A stretch of 32,498 nucleotides of DNA from Candidatus Solibacter sp. Lineage in GTDB: Bacteria > Acidobacteriota > Terriglobia > Bryobacterales > Bryobacteraceae. The translations under genes and the position numbers were made by a program. Under the pieces are notes generated by a model. It was not told the DNA's origin and ran no database searches. It was given only the letters and a program-made list of their open reading frames with translations. Shown here piece after piece: positions 24,551 through 32,432 of the stretch. Numbering within the stretch: position 1 is the stretch's first letter; each line of letters begins with the position of its first letter. The stretch lies in the NCBI GenBank assembly GCA_025463045.1, contig JAOAPT010000096.1:1-32498 (forward strand), read 5' to 3'.

Positions 24551-25102
24551 GGCGAAGCATCAGGCGGACTGCGGCGGTTCGCAGGGGCATTGTGCGCGCA
24601 GGCTCCGGAATTCGCTCCGTATCGGTTGAGCGAGGCGGCGGTGCGCCTGCTGGAGTGTTTGCCTGATCCTGCGGACGCGCGTATTCTCGGGCCGCAGCTC
24701 GTCAGGGAGATCATGTACCGCGTACTGTGCGGCGAACAGGGCGGAGCGCTGCGAGCGGCGGCGGCGCTGCACAGCCGCTTCGGGCAGGTGAACCGCGCGC
24801 TGCAGCGGATCCATGCGGACTTGGCAGAGACGGCCGGAATGAGCGCGTCGGCGTTCCACCGGAATTTCAAGGCGGTGACGTCGAACTCGCCGCTGCAATA
24901 TCTGAAGACGATCCGCCTCCACAAGGCGCGCATGCTGATGGTCTACGAAGGGTTGCGCGCGGGTGTGGCGGCCGAACGCGTAGGGTACGAGAGTCCTTCG
25001 CAATTCAGCCGCGAGTTCAAGCGCCTATTCGGCGAGAGCCCGGTGGAAAGCGCGGCGGCACTAGCCGGCGCTTTGTGTCGCGGCGTTCCAGTAAGTGTTT
25101 AG
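24551..25102 (+). pseudogene. Decayed AraC-family regulator
   Basis: The frame from 24551 to the TAG at 25100 encodes the C-terminal half of an AraC regulator with no ATG or GTG to start it; TTG 24590 is the first possible start. Residues LLECLPDPADARILGPQLVREIMYRVL are the end of the AraC_N ligand domain (PF06719 type), whose first 100 or so residues are missing. The DNA-binding part retains GMSASAFHRNFKAVTSNSPLQYLK and VGYESPSQFSREFKRLFG. Just before it, RIHAD runs straight into LAETAGMS, skipping about nine residues that usually form the first HTH helix. Two losses make it probably inactive. Its end overlaps the convergent reductase gene by 42 bases, the usual AraC-reductase neighbourhood. 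Confidence 0.8.
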
Positions 25103-25939
25103 CCACGGGGCCAGTTTCATGAGCTCGGGGTTTTCCTGGCGGACGGATGCGACGTCAACGTGGTATCCGGTGTCCTGAAACCAGCGGTACATCGTGGTGA
25201 TTTCCTTGCCGGCCTTCTCCTCGAATTCGTCCCACGGGATCTGCACGTAGCGGACTTCATGGCCGGAGGTGACGCTGAGAGCCTGCGCGAGTTCGGTCAT
25301 CGAGAGTTCGTCGCCCGCGAGTTCAATCGTGCGGCCCTGCCACTTGCCGGGCTTCTCGAAAGCCATCGCGACGACGCCGCCGATATCGGTGACGGCGATC
25401 ATCTGCAGGCGCGTCTCGGGATCGAGCGGGAGGTGGAGCGTGCCGCTGTCGATATCCTGCCGCATCGAGAGCCAGTTCTCCATGAAGAAGGCCGGGCGCA
25501 CGATGGTGTACGGCATGCCGGTGCCGCGGATATGTTCTTCGATTCGGTACTTGCTCTCGAAGTGGGGGATGCCGGTGTGCTGGTCGGCGCTGGCTACCGA
25601 GCTGTACACGAAGTGGGCGATGCCCGAGCGCTTGGCGGAATCGGCGAGATTGGTCCCCATTTTCACCTCGGCCTCGGGTCCGGCTTTCGAGTCTTGTACG
25701 GAGTGCACGCCGTGAACTTCGTCCATAGCACGGGTCAGGGTGGCGGGGTCGTTGAGATCGCCGCGCACGACTTCGACGCCGTGTCCTGGAAGCGCGCGTG
25801 CTTGGGGCTGGTCGGGATCGCGGGTCATGACACGGACGGGGAATCCGCGCTCGCGCAGGTGACGCATGGAGGCTCCGCCCTGGTGTCCGGTCGCACCGGT
25901 GACCAGGATCGTTTTGTTCTTTGTCTTACTTGTCGGCAT
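25061..25939 (-). CDS. NmrA-like NAD(P)-binding protein
   Basis: A 292-residue atypical short-chain dehydrogenase. The N-terminal Rossmann motif is TGATGHQGG (about 14-22); RVMTRDPDQP (35-44) reads the adenosine ribose, and YSSVASADQH stands where SDRs keep the active-site region. FESKYRIEEHIRGTGMPYTIVRPAFFMENW is the NmrA hallmark, with the YxxxK-type tyrosine and lysine partly altered. Such proteins act as NADP sensors or quinone reductases. The start at 25939 (MPTSKTKNKTILVTGATG) is natural. Its end overlaps the broken AraC gene, which probably once regulated it, as AraC_N-type regulators often flank such reductases. Confidence 0.9.
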   Translation of the reverse strand: MPTSKTKNKTILVTGATGHQGGASMRHLRERGFPVRVMTRDPDQPQARALPGHGVEVVRGDLNDPATLTRAMDEVHGVHSVQDSKAGPEAEVKMGTNLADSAKRSGIAHFVYSSVASADQHTGIPHFESKYRIEEHIRGTGMPYTIVRPAFFMENWLSMRQDIDSGTLHLPLDPETRLQMIAVTDIGGVVAMAFEKPGKWQGRTIELAGDELSMTELAQALSVTSGHEVRYVQIPWDEFEEKAGKEITTMYRWFQDTGYHVDVASVRQENPELMKLAPWLNTYWNAATQSAG

Positions 25940-25982
25940 GTGAGGTTAGCAGCACCTCGAGGGCCAACGTGCGGAGTCAACC

Positions 25983-27407
25983 CTAAGCGGGATGCCGTTT
26001 GTGCCAATCGGTGTGGGATTGGAATTCGCGGCCGATCGCGAGCAGCGTATTTTCGGAATACGGCACGCCGACGAGTTGCAGGGCGATGGGCATGTTTTCG
26101 GCGAAGCCGCAGGGGAGGACGAGCGCGGGAAGTCCGGCGAGATTGCCCATCGGAATGATGGAGCGGAAGCCGGGATCCTTGGGTGCGGGGCCGGCAGCGG
26201 CGCGGTCGAGAGGCTGATCGATCTTGGGCGCGATGCCGGCGCGCCCGGGGGCGAGCAGGACGTCGACCGTGCCGAAGAGTTTGGCGATCTCCTCCTGGAT
26301 GAGGCGGCGCATGCGCATCGCCTTGAGGTAGTCCTTCGCGGGAAGCTCGAGGCTGGCCTTCAGGCCGGCGATCTGCGGCGGGTCGGCGAGCTCGTCGACT
26401 TTGCCGCTGGCGATCAGGGGTTCGAAGATCGAGCCCATCTCGCCGTTGAGGATGGTGGCGAGCGCGGGCCCGTAGGGAAAATCGGGCAGCTTGGTTTCGA
26501 CGAGCTGGATGCCGCTGGCTTTGAGTACGGCGATCGCGGCTTCGAAGGCGGGGCGCGTCGCGGGCTCGACCCACTCGGCGAAATCCGAGGGCGCGTAGCC
26601 GACCTTGAGATCTTTCACGGGACGCGCGTATTGCGGCGTGTAGTAGAAGCTCTTGCCCGCGGAGCCGGGATCGCGCGAATCCTTGCCGGCGATAGCCTGG
26701 AGAATGATGCCGCACTCTTCGGCGGTGTGTGCGAAGGGGCCGAGTTTATCGAGCGTCCAGGAGAGCGCCATGGCGCCGTAGCGGCTGACCAGACCGTATG
26801 TCGGCCGCAGCGCGGTCACGCCGCAGAAGCTTGCGGGAGTGACGATGGAGCCCGACGTTTCCGAGCCGATCGCGTAGGGCACGAGGCCGGCGGCGACGGC
26901 GGCGGCCGAGCCGCTGGACGATCCGCCGGACCAGCGCGTCTTGTCCCAGGGATTGAGGCCGGGGCCGGTGAGGGAGGCCGAAGGGAAGCGGTATCCGCCG
27001 CCGCCCGCGAGCTCCACCATCGAGAGCTTGCCGGTGAGTACGCCCCCGAGCGCGGCGATTTTGTCGATGACGGCTGCGTTGTAATCGAAGACCTGCGCGG
27101 CGTACGGCTTCGCGCCCCAGGTGGTAGGCAGCTTCGCGTACGACAGAAGATCCTTCACGCCGTATGGGATGCCCTGCAGCGGGCCGCGATAGCGCTCGCG
27201 CTTGAATTCCTTGTCGACTTCCTTGGCCTGTTTCAGCGCCGCCTGATGCAGAGAGAGGGCGAGCGCGTTGTAGGTCGGGCCGAGCTGTTGGAGGCGCAGC
27301 GAGAAGGCGCGCACCAGATCCTCGACGGAGAATTCCTTGGCCTTGAGGCGCGCGTTCAACTCCGGGATAGGGGCGAAGAAAACGTCGTTGGGAACCGTGG
27401 CGGCCAT
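25983..27407 (-). CDS. Amidase signature family hydrolase
   Basis: A 474-residue amidase of the GatA/AmiE-signature (AS) type. The Ser-cisSer-Lys triad is Lys85 (GIPYGVKDLL), a serine of GGSSSGS (163-165) and nucleophile Ser187 in GSETSGSIVTP. The family P-x-x-GL-(N/D)PWD-x-TR segment precedes it. The C-terminal half holds the usual insertion and a PMGNLAGLPALVLPCG segment. It is not GatA, since no gatB or gatC is adjacent and the C-terminal region differs. Substrate unknown. No signal peptide is visible, so it is probably cytoplasmic, yet the gene 9 bases upstream encodes a Tat-like exported peptide. Confidence 0.92.
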   Translation of the reverse strand: MAATVPNDVFFAPIPELNARLKAKEFSVEDLVRAFSLRLQQLGPTYNALALSLHQAALKQAKEVDKEFKRERYRGPLQGIPYGVKDLLSYAKLPTTWGAKPYAAQVFDYNAAVIDKIAALGGVLTGKLSMVELAGGGGYRFPSASLTGPGLNPWDKTRWSGGSSSGSAAAVAAGLVPYAIGSETSGSIVTPASFCGVTALRPTYGLVSRYGAMALSWTLDKLGPFAHTAEECGIILQAIAGKDSRDPGSAGKSFYYTPQYARPVKDLKVGYAPSDFAEWVEPATRPAFEAAIAVLKASGIQLVETKLPDFPYGPALATILNGEMGSIFEPLIASGKVDELADPPQIAGLKASLELPAKDYLKAMRMRRLIQEEIAKLFGTVDVLLAPGRAGIAPKIDQPLDRAAAGPAPKDPGFRSIIPMGNLAGLPALVLPCGFAENMPIALQLVGVPYSENTLLAIGREFQSHTDWHKRHPA

Positions 27408-27416
27408 GGCAACTCC

Positions 27417-27611
27417 TCAGGCCTTGAACTGGAAGGCGGGTTCGGTAGCCATCGGGATGTCGGGTTTGGAGAGTGCGGCGGCGTTGGCCTTCATGCGGTC
27501 GCGGGCGGCCTGGACCAGATCGGTCGCGGGCGGCGGCGAAGCCTGCTGTGCGGCGGCGACGGCGGTAGAAGCGAGGACCGTAGCGAGTTTGCGTCGAGTA
27601 ATCGTCGTCAT
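27417..27611 (-). CDS. Tiny Tat-signal protein beside the amidase
   Basis: A 64-residue protein beginning MTTITRRKLATVLASTAVAAAQQ, a twin-arginine type signal (TRRKLA, then an Ala-rich core and an A-x-A end). Only about 40 residues remain after it, with a polar helical segment (DLVQAARDRMKANAAALSK) and a C-terminal EPAFQFKA. It ends 9 bases before the amidase start and 36 bases after the aroDE stop, all on the same strand, so it is likely co-transcribed with the amidase. I know of no named family. It could be an exported partner or inhibitor, or a remnant of a larger Tat protein. Confidence 0.6.
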   Translation of the reverse strand: MTTITRRKLATVLASTAVAAAQQASPPPATDLVQAARDRMKANAAALSKPDIPMATEPAFQFKA

Positions 27612-27647
27612 CTGCTCACCTCCAGGTTCACTTGCACCAGCCGGGAT

Positions 27648-29174
27648 CTACTTCGGCGCCGGAGCGTGGCCGGCGCCGCGCAGCGCCTCGAGCGCGGCCT
27701 TCTGCATGACGGCGCGTGGGGCGGTTTCCCCGGTCCAGATTTCGAACTGGCGGACGGCCTGTTCGATGAACATATCCAGGCCCGGGACGACCGTCTTGCC
27801 CTGCTCCTTGGCGCGCTGTACCAGCAGAGTCTCAAGCGGATTATAGACCATGTCGAAGACGATGTCGGCGGGGATCTTGTCTTCGAAGAAGCATTCGTTG
27901 ACGTGCGGGAACATGCCGAGCGGAGTGGCATGGACGACGGCGTCGAAGTGGCGCGAATCGAGCTGCTCGCGGAGCAGCGGTTCGGCGCCGCAGACTTTGC
28001 TGAGCGCGCGGACGCGATCTGGATTGCGGCCGACGAGGGAGATCTTCGCGCCCGCGTCGGAGAGGGCGCAGGCCGCGCTACGCGCCGCTCCGCCGTTGCC
28101 GACGATGAGCACGCTCGCCTTGGAAATCTTCAGCATGCGCGAGAGCGGACCGGTGACGCCGGCGGCGTCGGTATTGGTACCGCGCCATTTCCCGGCCTTT
28201 CGCCAGACGGTGTTGACGGCGCCGATGCGGCGCGCCAGTGGATCCACGATATCCAGGTAGCGGATGATTTTCTGCTTGTGCGGGATGGTGACGCTGAAGC
28301 CGGAAAGCGGGAGCTTGGCGGCCAGCGAAAAGAAATCGCGGAGGCAGGCGGGTGCCACCAGGAAGGGCAGATATACGGCGTCCACGCGGCGCGATTGGAA
28401 GGCGCGATTGTGAACGGCGGGCGAGATGGAATGGCGGATCGGGTCGGCAATCACGCCGTAGATCTTAGCGGATTTTCCGAGCTTCTCGACGCGATAGAGG
28501 TGGCGCAGATAGCGCGCGCTGACCTGTCCGGCGGCGGTGCCTTCGGCGTACATCGGCGCGGCGTACGTGTAGACGCCGCCGAAGACCGGAGAGAGCACGC
28601 GCGTGGGGAAGCCGAGTTCGCCCATGGCGAGCACGATGACGCGATGTTTGGTGAGCGCCTTGGCGACGGCGAGGACGCGCACGTTGTCGCTGGGCTTGCG
28701 GGCGGTGCTGACGATTTTGTACGCGTCGGCCTGCACCTTCATGACGCGGTTGACCACCGTGTCCATGGGGGGAGTGGCTTCGAAATTGTGATACGAAACG
28801 ATGACCTGGGTGCGGCCGCGGAAGTGATTCAGGCGGTCCTGCGCGATCTCGGCGGTCTCGATCTCGATATCGATGGCGTGGGCGCCATTGCGCACGGCGA
28901 GATCCAGCACGGCGAGCTGTTCTTCGATGCTGCCGTTGAACTTGCCATGGTTCTGATGCCGGCGGCAGGTGGCCAGCAGAATGCAATCGGGGAACTGCTC
29001 GAGGAACTTGCCGATCGCCTCGGCGCCCTTGCAGGGATTGCTGAGGTAATCCAGTCGAAATTCGAGAAAGAGTTCTCCCGCCTCGGCCTCACGGCGGGCG
29101 TGGTCAAGCAGTGTTGGAACGTCTGGCAGGCCCAACGCGATGCATATGCGGGGGAGCGATCTGGTCTGCGACAT
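27648..29174 (-). CDS. aroDE: Bifunctional 3-dehydroquinate dehydratase/shikimate dehydrogenase
   Basis: A 508-residue fusion of two consecutive shikimate-pathway steps. Residues 1-235 are a type I dehydroquinate dehydratase: EFRLDYL, His129 (VSYHNFEATP) and the Schiff-base Lys153 (AYKIVSTARKPSD). Residues 236-508 are a shikimate dehydrogenase: YGVIADPIRHSISPAVHN, Lys300 (SVTIPHK), Asp336 (GTNTDAAG), the NADP loop GNGGAAR (359-365) and GLDMFIEQAVRQFEIWTG. The ATG at 29174 matches the family start; 38 more codons upstream are open but repeat-poor noise. Plants carry the same domain order; in bacteria it is less common. The gene is divergent from the glycosyltransferase fusion by 122 bases. Confidence 0.96.
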   Translation of the reverse strand: MSQTRSLPRICIALGLPDVPTLLDHARREAEAGELFLEFRLDYLSNPCKGAEAIGKFLEQFPDCILLATCRRHQNHGKFNGSIEEQLAVLDLAVRNGAHAIDIEIETAEIAQDRLNHFRGRTQVIVSYHNFEATPPMDTVVNRVMKVQADAYKIVSTARKPSDNVRVLAVAKALTKHRVIVLAMGELGFPTRVLSPVFGGVYTYAAPMYAEGTAAGQVSARYLRHLYRVEKLGKSAKIYGVIADPIRHSISPAVHNRAFQSRRVDAVYLPFLVAPACLRDFFSLAAKLPLSGFSVTIPHKQKIIRYLDIVDPLARRIGAVNTVWRKAGKWRGTNTDAAGVTGPLSRMLKISKASVLIVGNGGAARSAACALSDAGAKISLVGRNPDRVRALSKVCGAEPLLREQLDSRHFDAVVHATPLGMFPHVNECFFEDKIPADIVFDMVYNPLETLLVQRAKEQGKTVVPGLDMFIEQAVRQFEIWTGETAPRAVMQKAALEALRGAGHAPAPK

Positions 29175-29296
29175 TGGAACGATAAGAAGATCCAGAATAG
29201 CACGGCTTTGCCCGATTTCCGGACGGTGATTTCCTGCCCCGTCCGGCCTCCGCACGGCGCTCCCGTACCGCCGTTTGGTAAACTGCATAGACTAGG

Positions 29297-30763
29297 ATGA
29301 AGCTCTCCATTTTAATGCCGGTCTACAACGAACGTACCGTTGTAGAGCGTTGCATCTCCCTTGTGCTGACCGCTCCCGTGCCTGAAAACATGGAGCGCGA
29401 ACTGGTGATCGTGGACGATTGCTCCACCGACGGCACGTTCGCGATCCTGCAGCGCATGGCTGCGGCATTTCCACAGATTCGTCTTTTTCAGCACCCCGCG
29501 AATCGCGGTAAGGGCGCTGCGGTGCGCACGGCGATCCAGCAGGCCACGGGGGACTTCTCGCTGATTCAGGACGCGGACCTGGAGTACGATCCGAGTGAAT
29601 ATCCGCGGCTGCTCCGTCCGCTGCTCGACGGGCATGCCGACGCGGTCTTCGGTTCGCGGTATCTCGCGGGCGAGCAATCGCGCGTGCTGCCGTTCTGGCA
29701 CTCGATGATCAACAAGGGGCTCACGCTGGTTTCCAACATGTTCTGCAACCTGAACCTCACGGACATGGAAACCTGCTACAAGGTCTTCCGCACGGATCTT
29801 TTGAAGAGCATTCCGATTCGCTCCGACCGGTTCGGTTTTGAACCCGAGATCGTGATGAAGAGCGCGAAACGAAAGTTCCGCATCTACGAAGTGCCGATCA
29901 GCTATCACGGGCGCACGTATGAGGAAGGAAAAAAGATCGGCTGGAAGGACGGCATCAAAGCCTTCGCGGTGATTTTGAAGTTCTGGCTGATCGACGATCT
30001 GTATGCCGTGCCGTACGGCCGCGGCGTACTGAATAATCTCACGGGGACTCCGCAGTACCTGAGCTGGCTGGCGCTGAAGTTGCGGTCGCACGTGGGCGAC
30101 GAAGTGCTGGAAGTAGGCGCCGGAATCGGGAATCTGACCGGGCGATTGATGTCGCGGCGCGTGCTGTATGTCGCGGCGGAAAAAGATCCGCTGCACCTGC
30201 ATGCTCTGCGCAATCGCTTTCTGCGCACCCCGAATGTGGCGGTGCAGCGCATCGATCCGGAAGTGGCGGGCGACCTGGCCGGCCTGGAGAACTGCTTCGA
30301 CACGGTGCTCTGTCTGAATGTCCTGGAGCAACTGGACGATCCGGGCGTAGTGCTGGATAATCTCGCGAGCGCGCTCCGGCCGGGCGGTGCAATGGTGGTG
30401 CTGGTGCCGAACGTGCCGGGGTTGTACGGCTCGCTCGATCGCAGCCTGGGGCACAAGCGGCGCTACGATAACGCGTCGATTCGCGAACTGCTTGCGGCGC
30501 GCGGTTTTCAAGTGGAATCCGTGGAGAGCCTGAATAAGATCGCACTCGTGCCGTGGTGGGCATACGGCAGAATCTTTAACGCGGGGAATATCACGAAGCT
30601 GGTGCTGAAGATTTTCGACAAGTCGGTGTGGTTCTGGCGGCGATTGGATGTCCTGATCCCGTGGCCCGGGCTTTCGCTGGTGGTGGTGGCGCGCAAGCCC
30701 GCCGCGGGCGAATCCGGAACGCGTTCGCACAGCCGCATTGAGTCGGCGCAAAATGCCGACTGA
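29297..30763 (+). CDS. Glycosyltransferase family 2 - SAM methyltransferase fusion
   Basis: A 488-residue two-domain protein. Residues 1-240 are a GT2 transferase of the dolichyl/polyprenyl-phosphate sugar type: SILMPVYNERTVVERC, VIVDDCSTDGT, RGKGAAVRTAI, the DAD metal motif (92-94), and FGFEPEIVMKSAKR with EVPISYHGRTYEEGKKI. Residues 250-480 are a class I methyltransferase: motif I VLEVGAGIGNLTG (270-282), an acidic strand end (AEKDPLH) and the FDTVLCLNVLEQLDDP motif. A single chain that moves a sugar and also methylates is plausible for surface glycan or lipid carriers; the acceptor is unknown. The start has a weak site (AGG). The stop overlaps the next gene by 11 bases. Confidence 0.92.
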   Translation: MKLSILMPVYNERTVVERCISLVLTAPVPENMERELVIVDDCSTDGTFAILQRMAAAFPQIRLFQHPANRGKGAAVRTAIQQATGDFSLIQDADLEYDPSEYPRLLRPLLDGHADAVFGSRYLAGEQSRVLPFWHSMINKGLTLVSNMFCNLNLTDMETCYKVFRTDLLKSIPIRSDRFGFEPEIVMKSAKRKFRIYEVPISYHGRTYEEGKKIGWKDGIKAFAVILKFWLIDDLYAVPYGRGVLNNLTGTPQYLSWLALKLRSHVGDEVLEVGAGIGNLTGRLMSRRVLYVAAEKDPLHLHALRNRFLRTPNVAVQRIDPEVAGDLAGLENCFDTVLCLNVLEQLDDPGVVLDNLASALRPGGAMVVLVPNVPGLYGSLDRSLGHKRRYDNASIRELLAARGFQVESVESLNKIALVPWWAYGRIFNAGNITKLVLKIFDKSVWFWRRLDVLIPWPGLSLVVVARKPAAGESGTRSHSRIESAQNAD

Positions 30764-31739
30764 CGGCCTGATCGCGCGCTTCGGCGGACTGCGCATTCTG
30801 GTGATCGGCGATCTCATGCTCGATGAGTTCATCTGGGGCAAGGTGTCGCGGATCTCGCCCGAAGCTCCGGTGCCCGTGGTCAACGTGACGGGCGAAACGT
30901 ACTATCCGGGCGGGGCGGCGAATGTGGCGCGCAATCTTCGCGAGTTCAGTGGGCGAACGGCGCTGATGGGGATCGCGGGTACCGATGAAGCGGGCGGGCG
31001 ATTGTGCGGACTGCTGGCGTCGTGCGGCATCGACACCAGCGGCGTGCAGTGCGAGGCGTCGCACTCGACGACGGTGAAGACGCGGATCATCGCGCGCAAT
31101 CAGCAGGTGGTGCGGGTGGATCGCGAGCGTCCCGCGGCGTTGACCGCGGCGCAGATGGCAGCGGCGCGAGATTACCTGGCGGGCACGATCGCGGCGGTGG
31201 ATGGCATTGTGGTCGCGGATTACGGGAAGGGATTTCTCACGCAGGAACTCGCGGATTACATCTCGGGCGAAGCGCGGGCGCATGGCAAAGTGCTGACGGT
31301 GGATCCGCACCCGCATACGTCGCTGGTGTGGCGCGGCGCGACGGCGATCAAGCCGAATCGGATCGAGGCGTTCAACGCGGCGGGGCTGCCGCTGTCGGCG
31401 CCGGTCGAGCCGGCGACTGCGGATCAGCCGCTGCTGACGGCGGCGCGCCGCCTGATGAGTGCGTGGACACCGGGCTGCCTGCTGGTGACGCTCGGCGAGC
31501 AGGGCATGCTGTTGTTCGAAGGCGCGGGCGAGCCCTATCACATCCCGACGCGCGCCAAGGAAGTGTTCGACGTGTCGGGCGCGGGCGACACGGCGATCGC
31601 GGTGTTCACGCTCGGGCTGGCGGCAGGCGCGTCGCGTCGCGAGGCGGCGGAGCTTGCGAATCACGCGAGCGGGATCGCGGTGGGCAAACTGGGGACGGCA
31701 ACCGTCACGCCGGCGGAACTGGAAGCGAGCTTCGCCTGA
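30753..31739 (+). CDS. rfaE1: PfkB kinase, probable heptose-7-phosphate kinase
   Basis: A 328-residue ribokinase-fold sugar kinase. N-terminal VIGDLMLDEFIWGKVSRISPEAPVPV and YPGGAANVARNL are characteristic of the kinase half of HldE/RfaE (D-glycero-beta-D-manno-heptose 7-phosphate 1-kinase). VVADYGKG, VDPHPHTSLVWRGATAIKPN and the catalytic Asp279 in VSGAGDTAIAVF follow. The nucleotidyltransferase half of HldE is absent, so this is the separate RfaE1 form. ATG 30753 is chosen over TTG 30738; it overlaps the upstream gene by 11 bases. The heptose bisphosphatase gene begins one base after its stop, which supports the assignment. Confidence 0.92.
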   Translation: MPTDGLIARFGGLRILVIGDLMLDEFIWGKVSRISPEAPVPVVNVTGETYYPGGAANVARNLREFSGRTALMGIAGTDEAGGRLCGLLASCGIDTSGVQCEASHSTTVKTRIIARNQQVVRVDRERPAALTAAQMAAARDYLAGTIAAVDGIVVADYGKGFLTQELADYISGEARAHGKVLTVDPHPHTSLVWRGATAIKPNRIEAFNAAGLPLSAPVEPATADQPLLTAARRLMSAWTPGCLLVTLGEQGMLLFEGAGEPYHIPTRAKEVFDVSGAGDTAIAVFTLGLAAGASRREAAELANHASGIAVGKLGTATVTPAELEASFA

Positions 31740-31740
31740 A

Positions 31741-32256
31741 ATGCGCGCCGTGTTTTTCGATCGTGACGGCACGTTGATGGAAGAGGTCGAGTACTGCGCG
31801 GATCCCGCTCTCGTGCGCGTGTTCCCCGGCGTGCCGGCAGCACTCGGGCGGTTGAAGGATGCGGGGTTCGGCGTGTTCGTGGTGACCAATCAGAGCGGGA
31901 TCGGGCGCGGATATTTTAGCGAGCATCAGTACGCGGCGGTGCAGGCTGAGTTCTTGCGGCAGGCGGGCGCGATCGACGGGAGTTACTATTGCCCCGACGC
32001 TCCGGGAGTGCCTTCGCGATGCCGCAAGCCGGAGACCGGGATGGTGATACAGGCGGCGGTGGAGCACGCGATCGATCTGGGCGCGTCGTACTTTGTCGGC
32101 GACAAGGCGGCGGATATCGAATGCGGGCGTCGTGCGGGGACGCGGACGATTCTCGTGCGGACGGGTTACGGGCCGGCGCAGAAGTGCGAGGCGGATTTCA
32201 CGTGCGCGGATGCGGTGGCGGCGGTGGACTGGATCCTGGAGAAAGACAAATCGTAA
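31741..32256 (+). CDS. gmhB: D,D-heptose 1,7-bisphosphate phosphatase
   Basis: A 171-residue HAD-superfamily phosphatase that would remove the C7 phosphate between the kinase and ADP-transfer steps of ADP-heptose synthesis. FFDRDGT holds nucleophile Asp7 and Asp9; TNQSGIGRG is motif II; KPETGM and GDKAADIECGRRAG (Asp121) complete the core. Compared with E. coli GmhB the zinc loop is shortened: Cys84 and Cys94 remain in CPDAPGVPSRC, but the His and one Cys ligand are replaced and about seven residues are missing, so the structural zinc is probably lost. ATG 31741 follows the kinase stop by one base. The gene is followed closely by the long repeat. Confidence 0.92.
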   Translation: MRAVFFDRDGTLMEEVEYCADPALVRVFPGVPAALGRLKDAGFGVFVVTNQSGIGRGYFSEHQYAAVQAEFLRQAGAIDGSYYCPDAPGVPSRCRKPETGMVIQAAVEHAIDLGASYFVGDKAADIECGRRAGTRTILVRTGYGPAQKCEADFTCADAVAAVDWILEKDKS

Positions 32257-32267
32257 TTGCGACCGTT

Positions 32268-32432
32268 AGGAGTCCCACGGGCCTGCCGGCCCGCCAAAGG
32301 CGATGAAGAACCGAATGCCAATCGGAGCCGCGACCGTAAGGGAGCGGTGGTCGCGTGACCACCGCTCCGTAACCGTCGCGGCTCCGATTGGTGTGTGTTC
32401 TTAGCGCTGGGTCGCAGGCCCATCGGACTCCT
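32268..32432. repeat. Nested inverted-repeat element with long palindrome, copy 2
   Basis: Three nested layers of symmetry. The core 32318-32391 is a 74-base palindrome (35-base arms, three mismatches, centre GCGT) almost identical to 6073-6143. Outside it AAGAAC (32306-32311) pairs with GTTCTT (32397-32402). The outermost arms AGGAGTCCCACGGGCCTGC (32268-32286) and its partner ending GGACTCCT (32414-32432) match with three mismatches. The element lies 11 bases after the gmhB stop. No open frame of note occurs inside, so it is a non-coding mobile or structural element (MITE/REP-like). A clear target duplication is not visible. Confidence 0.8.

Noticed and set aside
25992-29300. An open frame of 1102 codons on the plus strand
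   Set aside because: It lies opposite the amidase, Tat-peptide and aroDE genes, all with full active-site motifs. Its translation is low-complexity, rich in Gly, Ala, Arg, Asp and Glu, as expected for the antisense of GC-rich genes.
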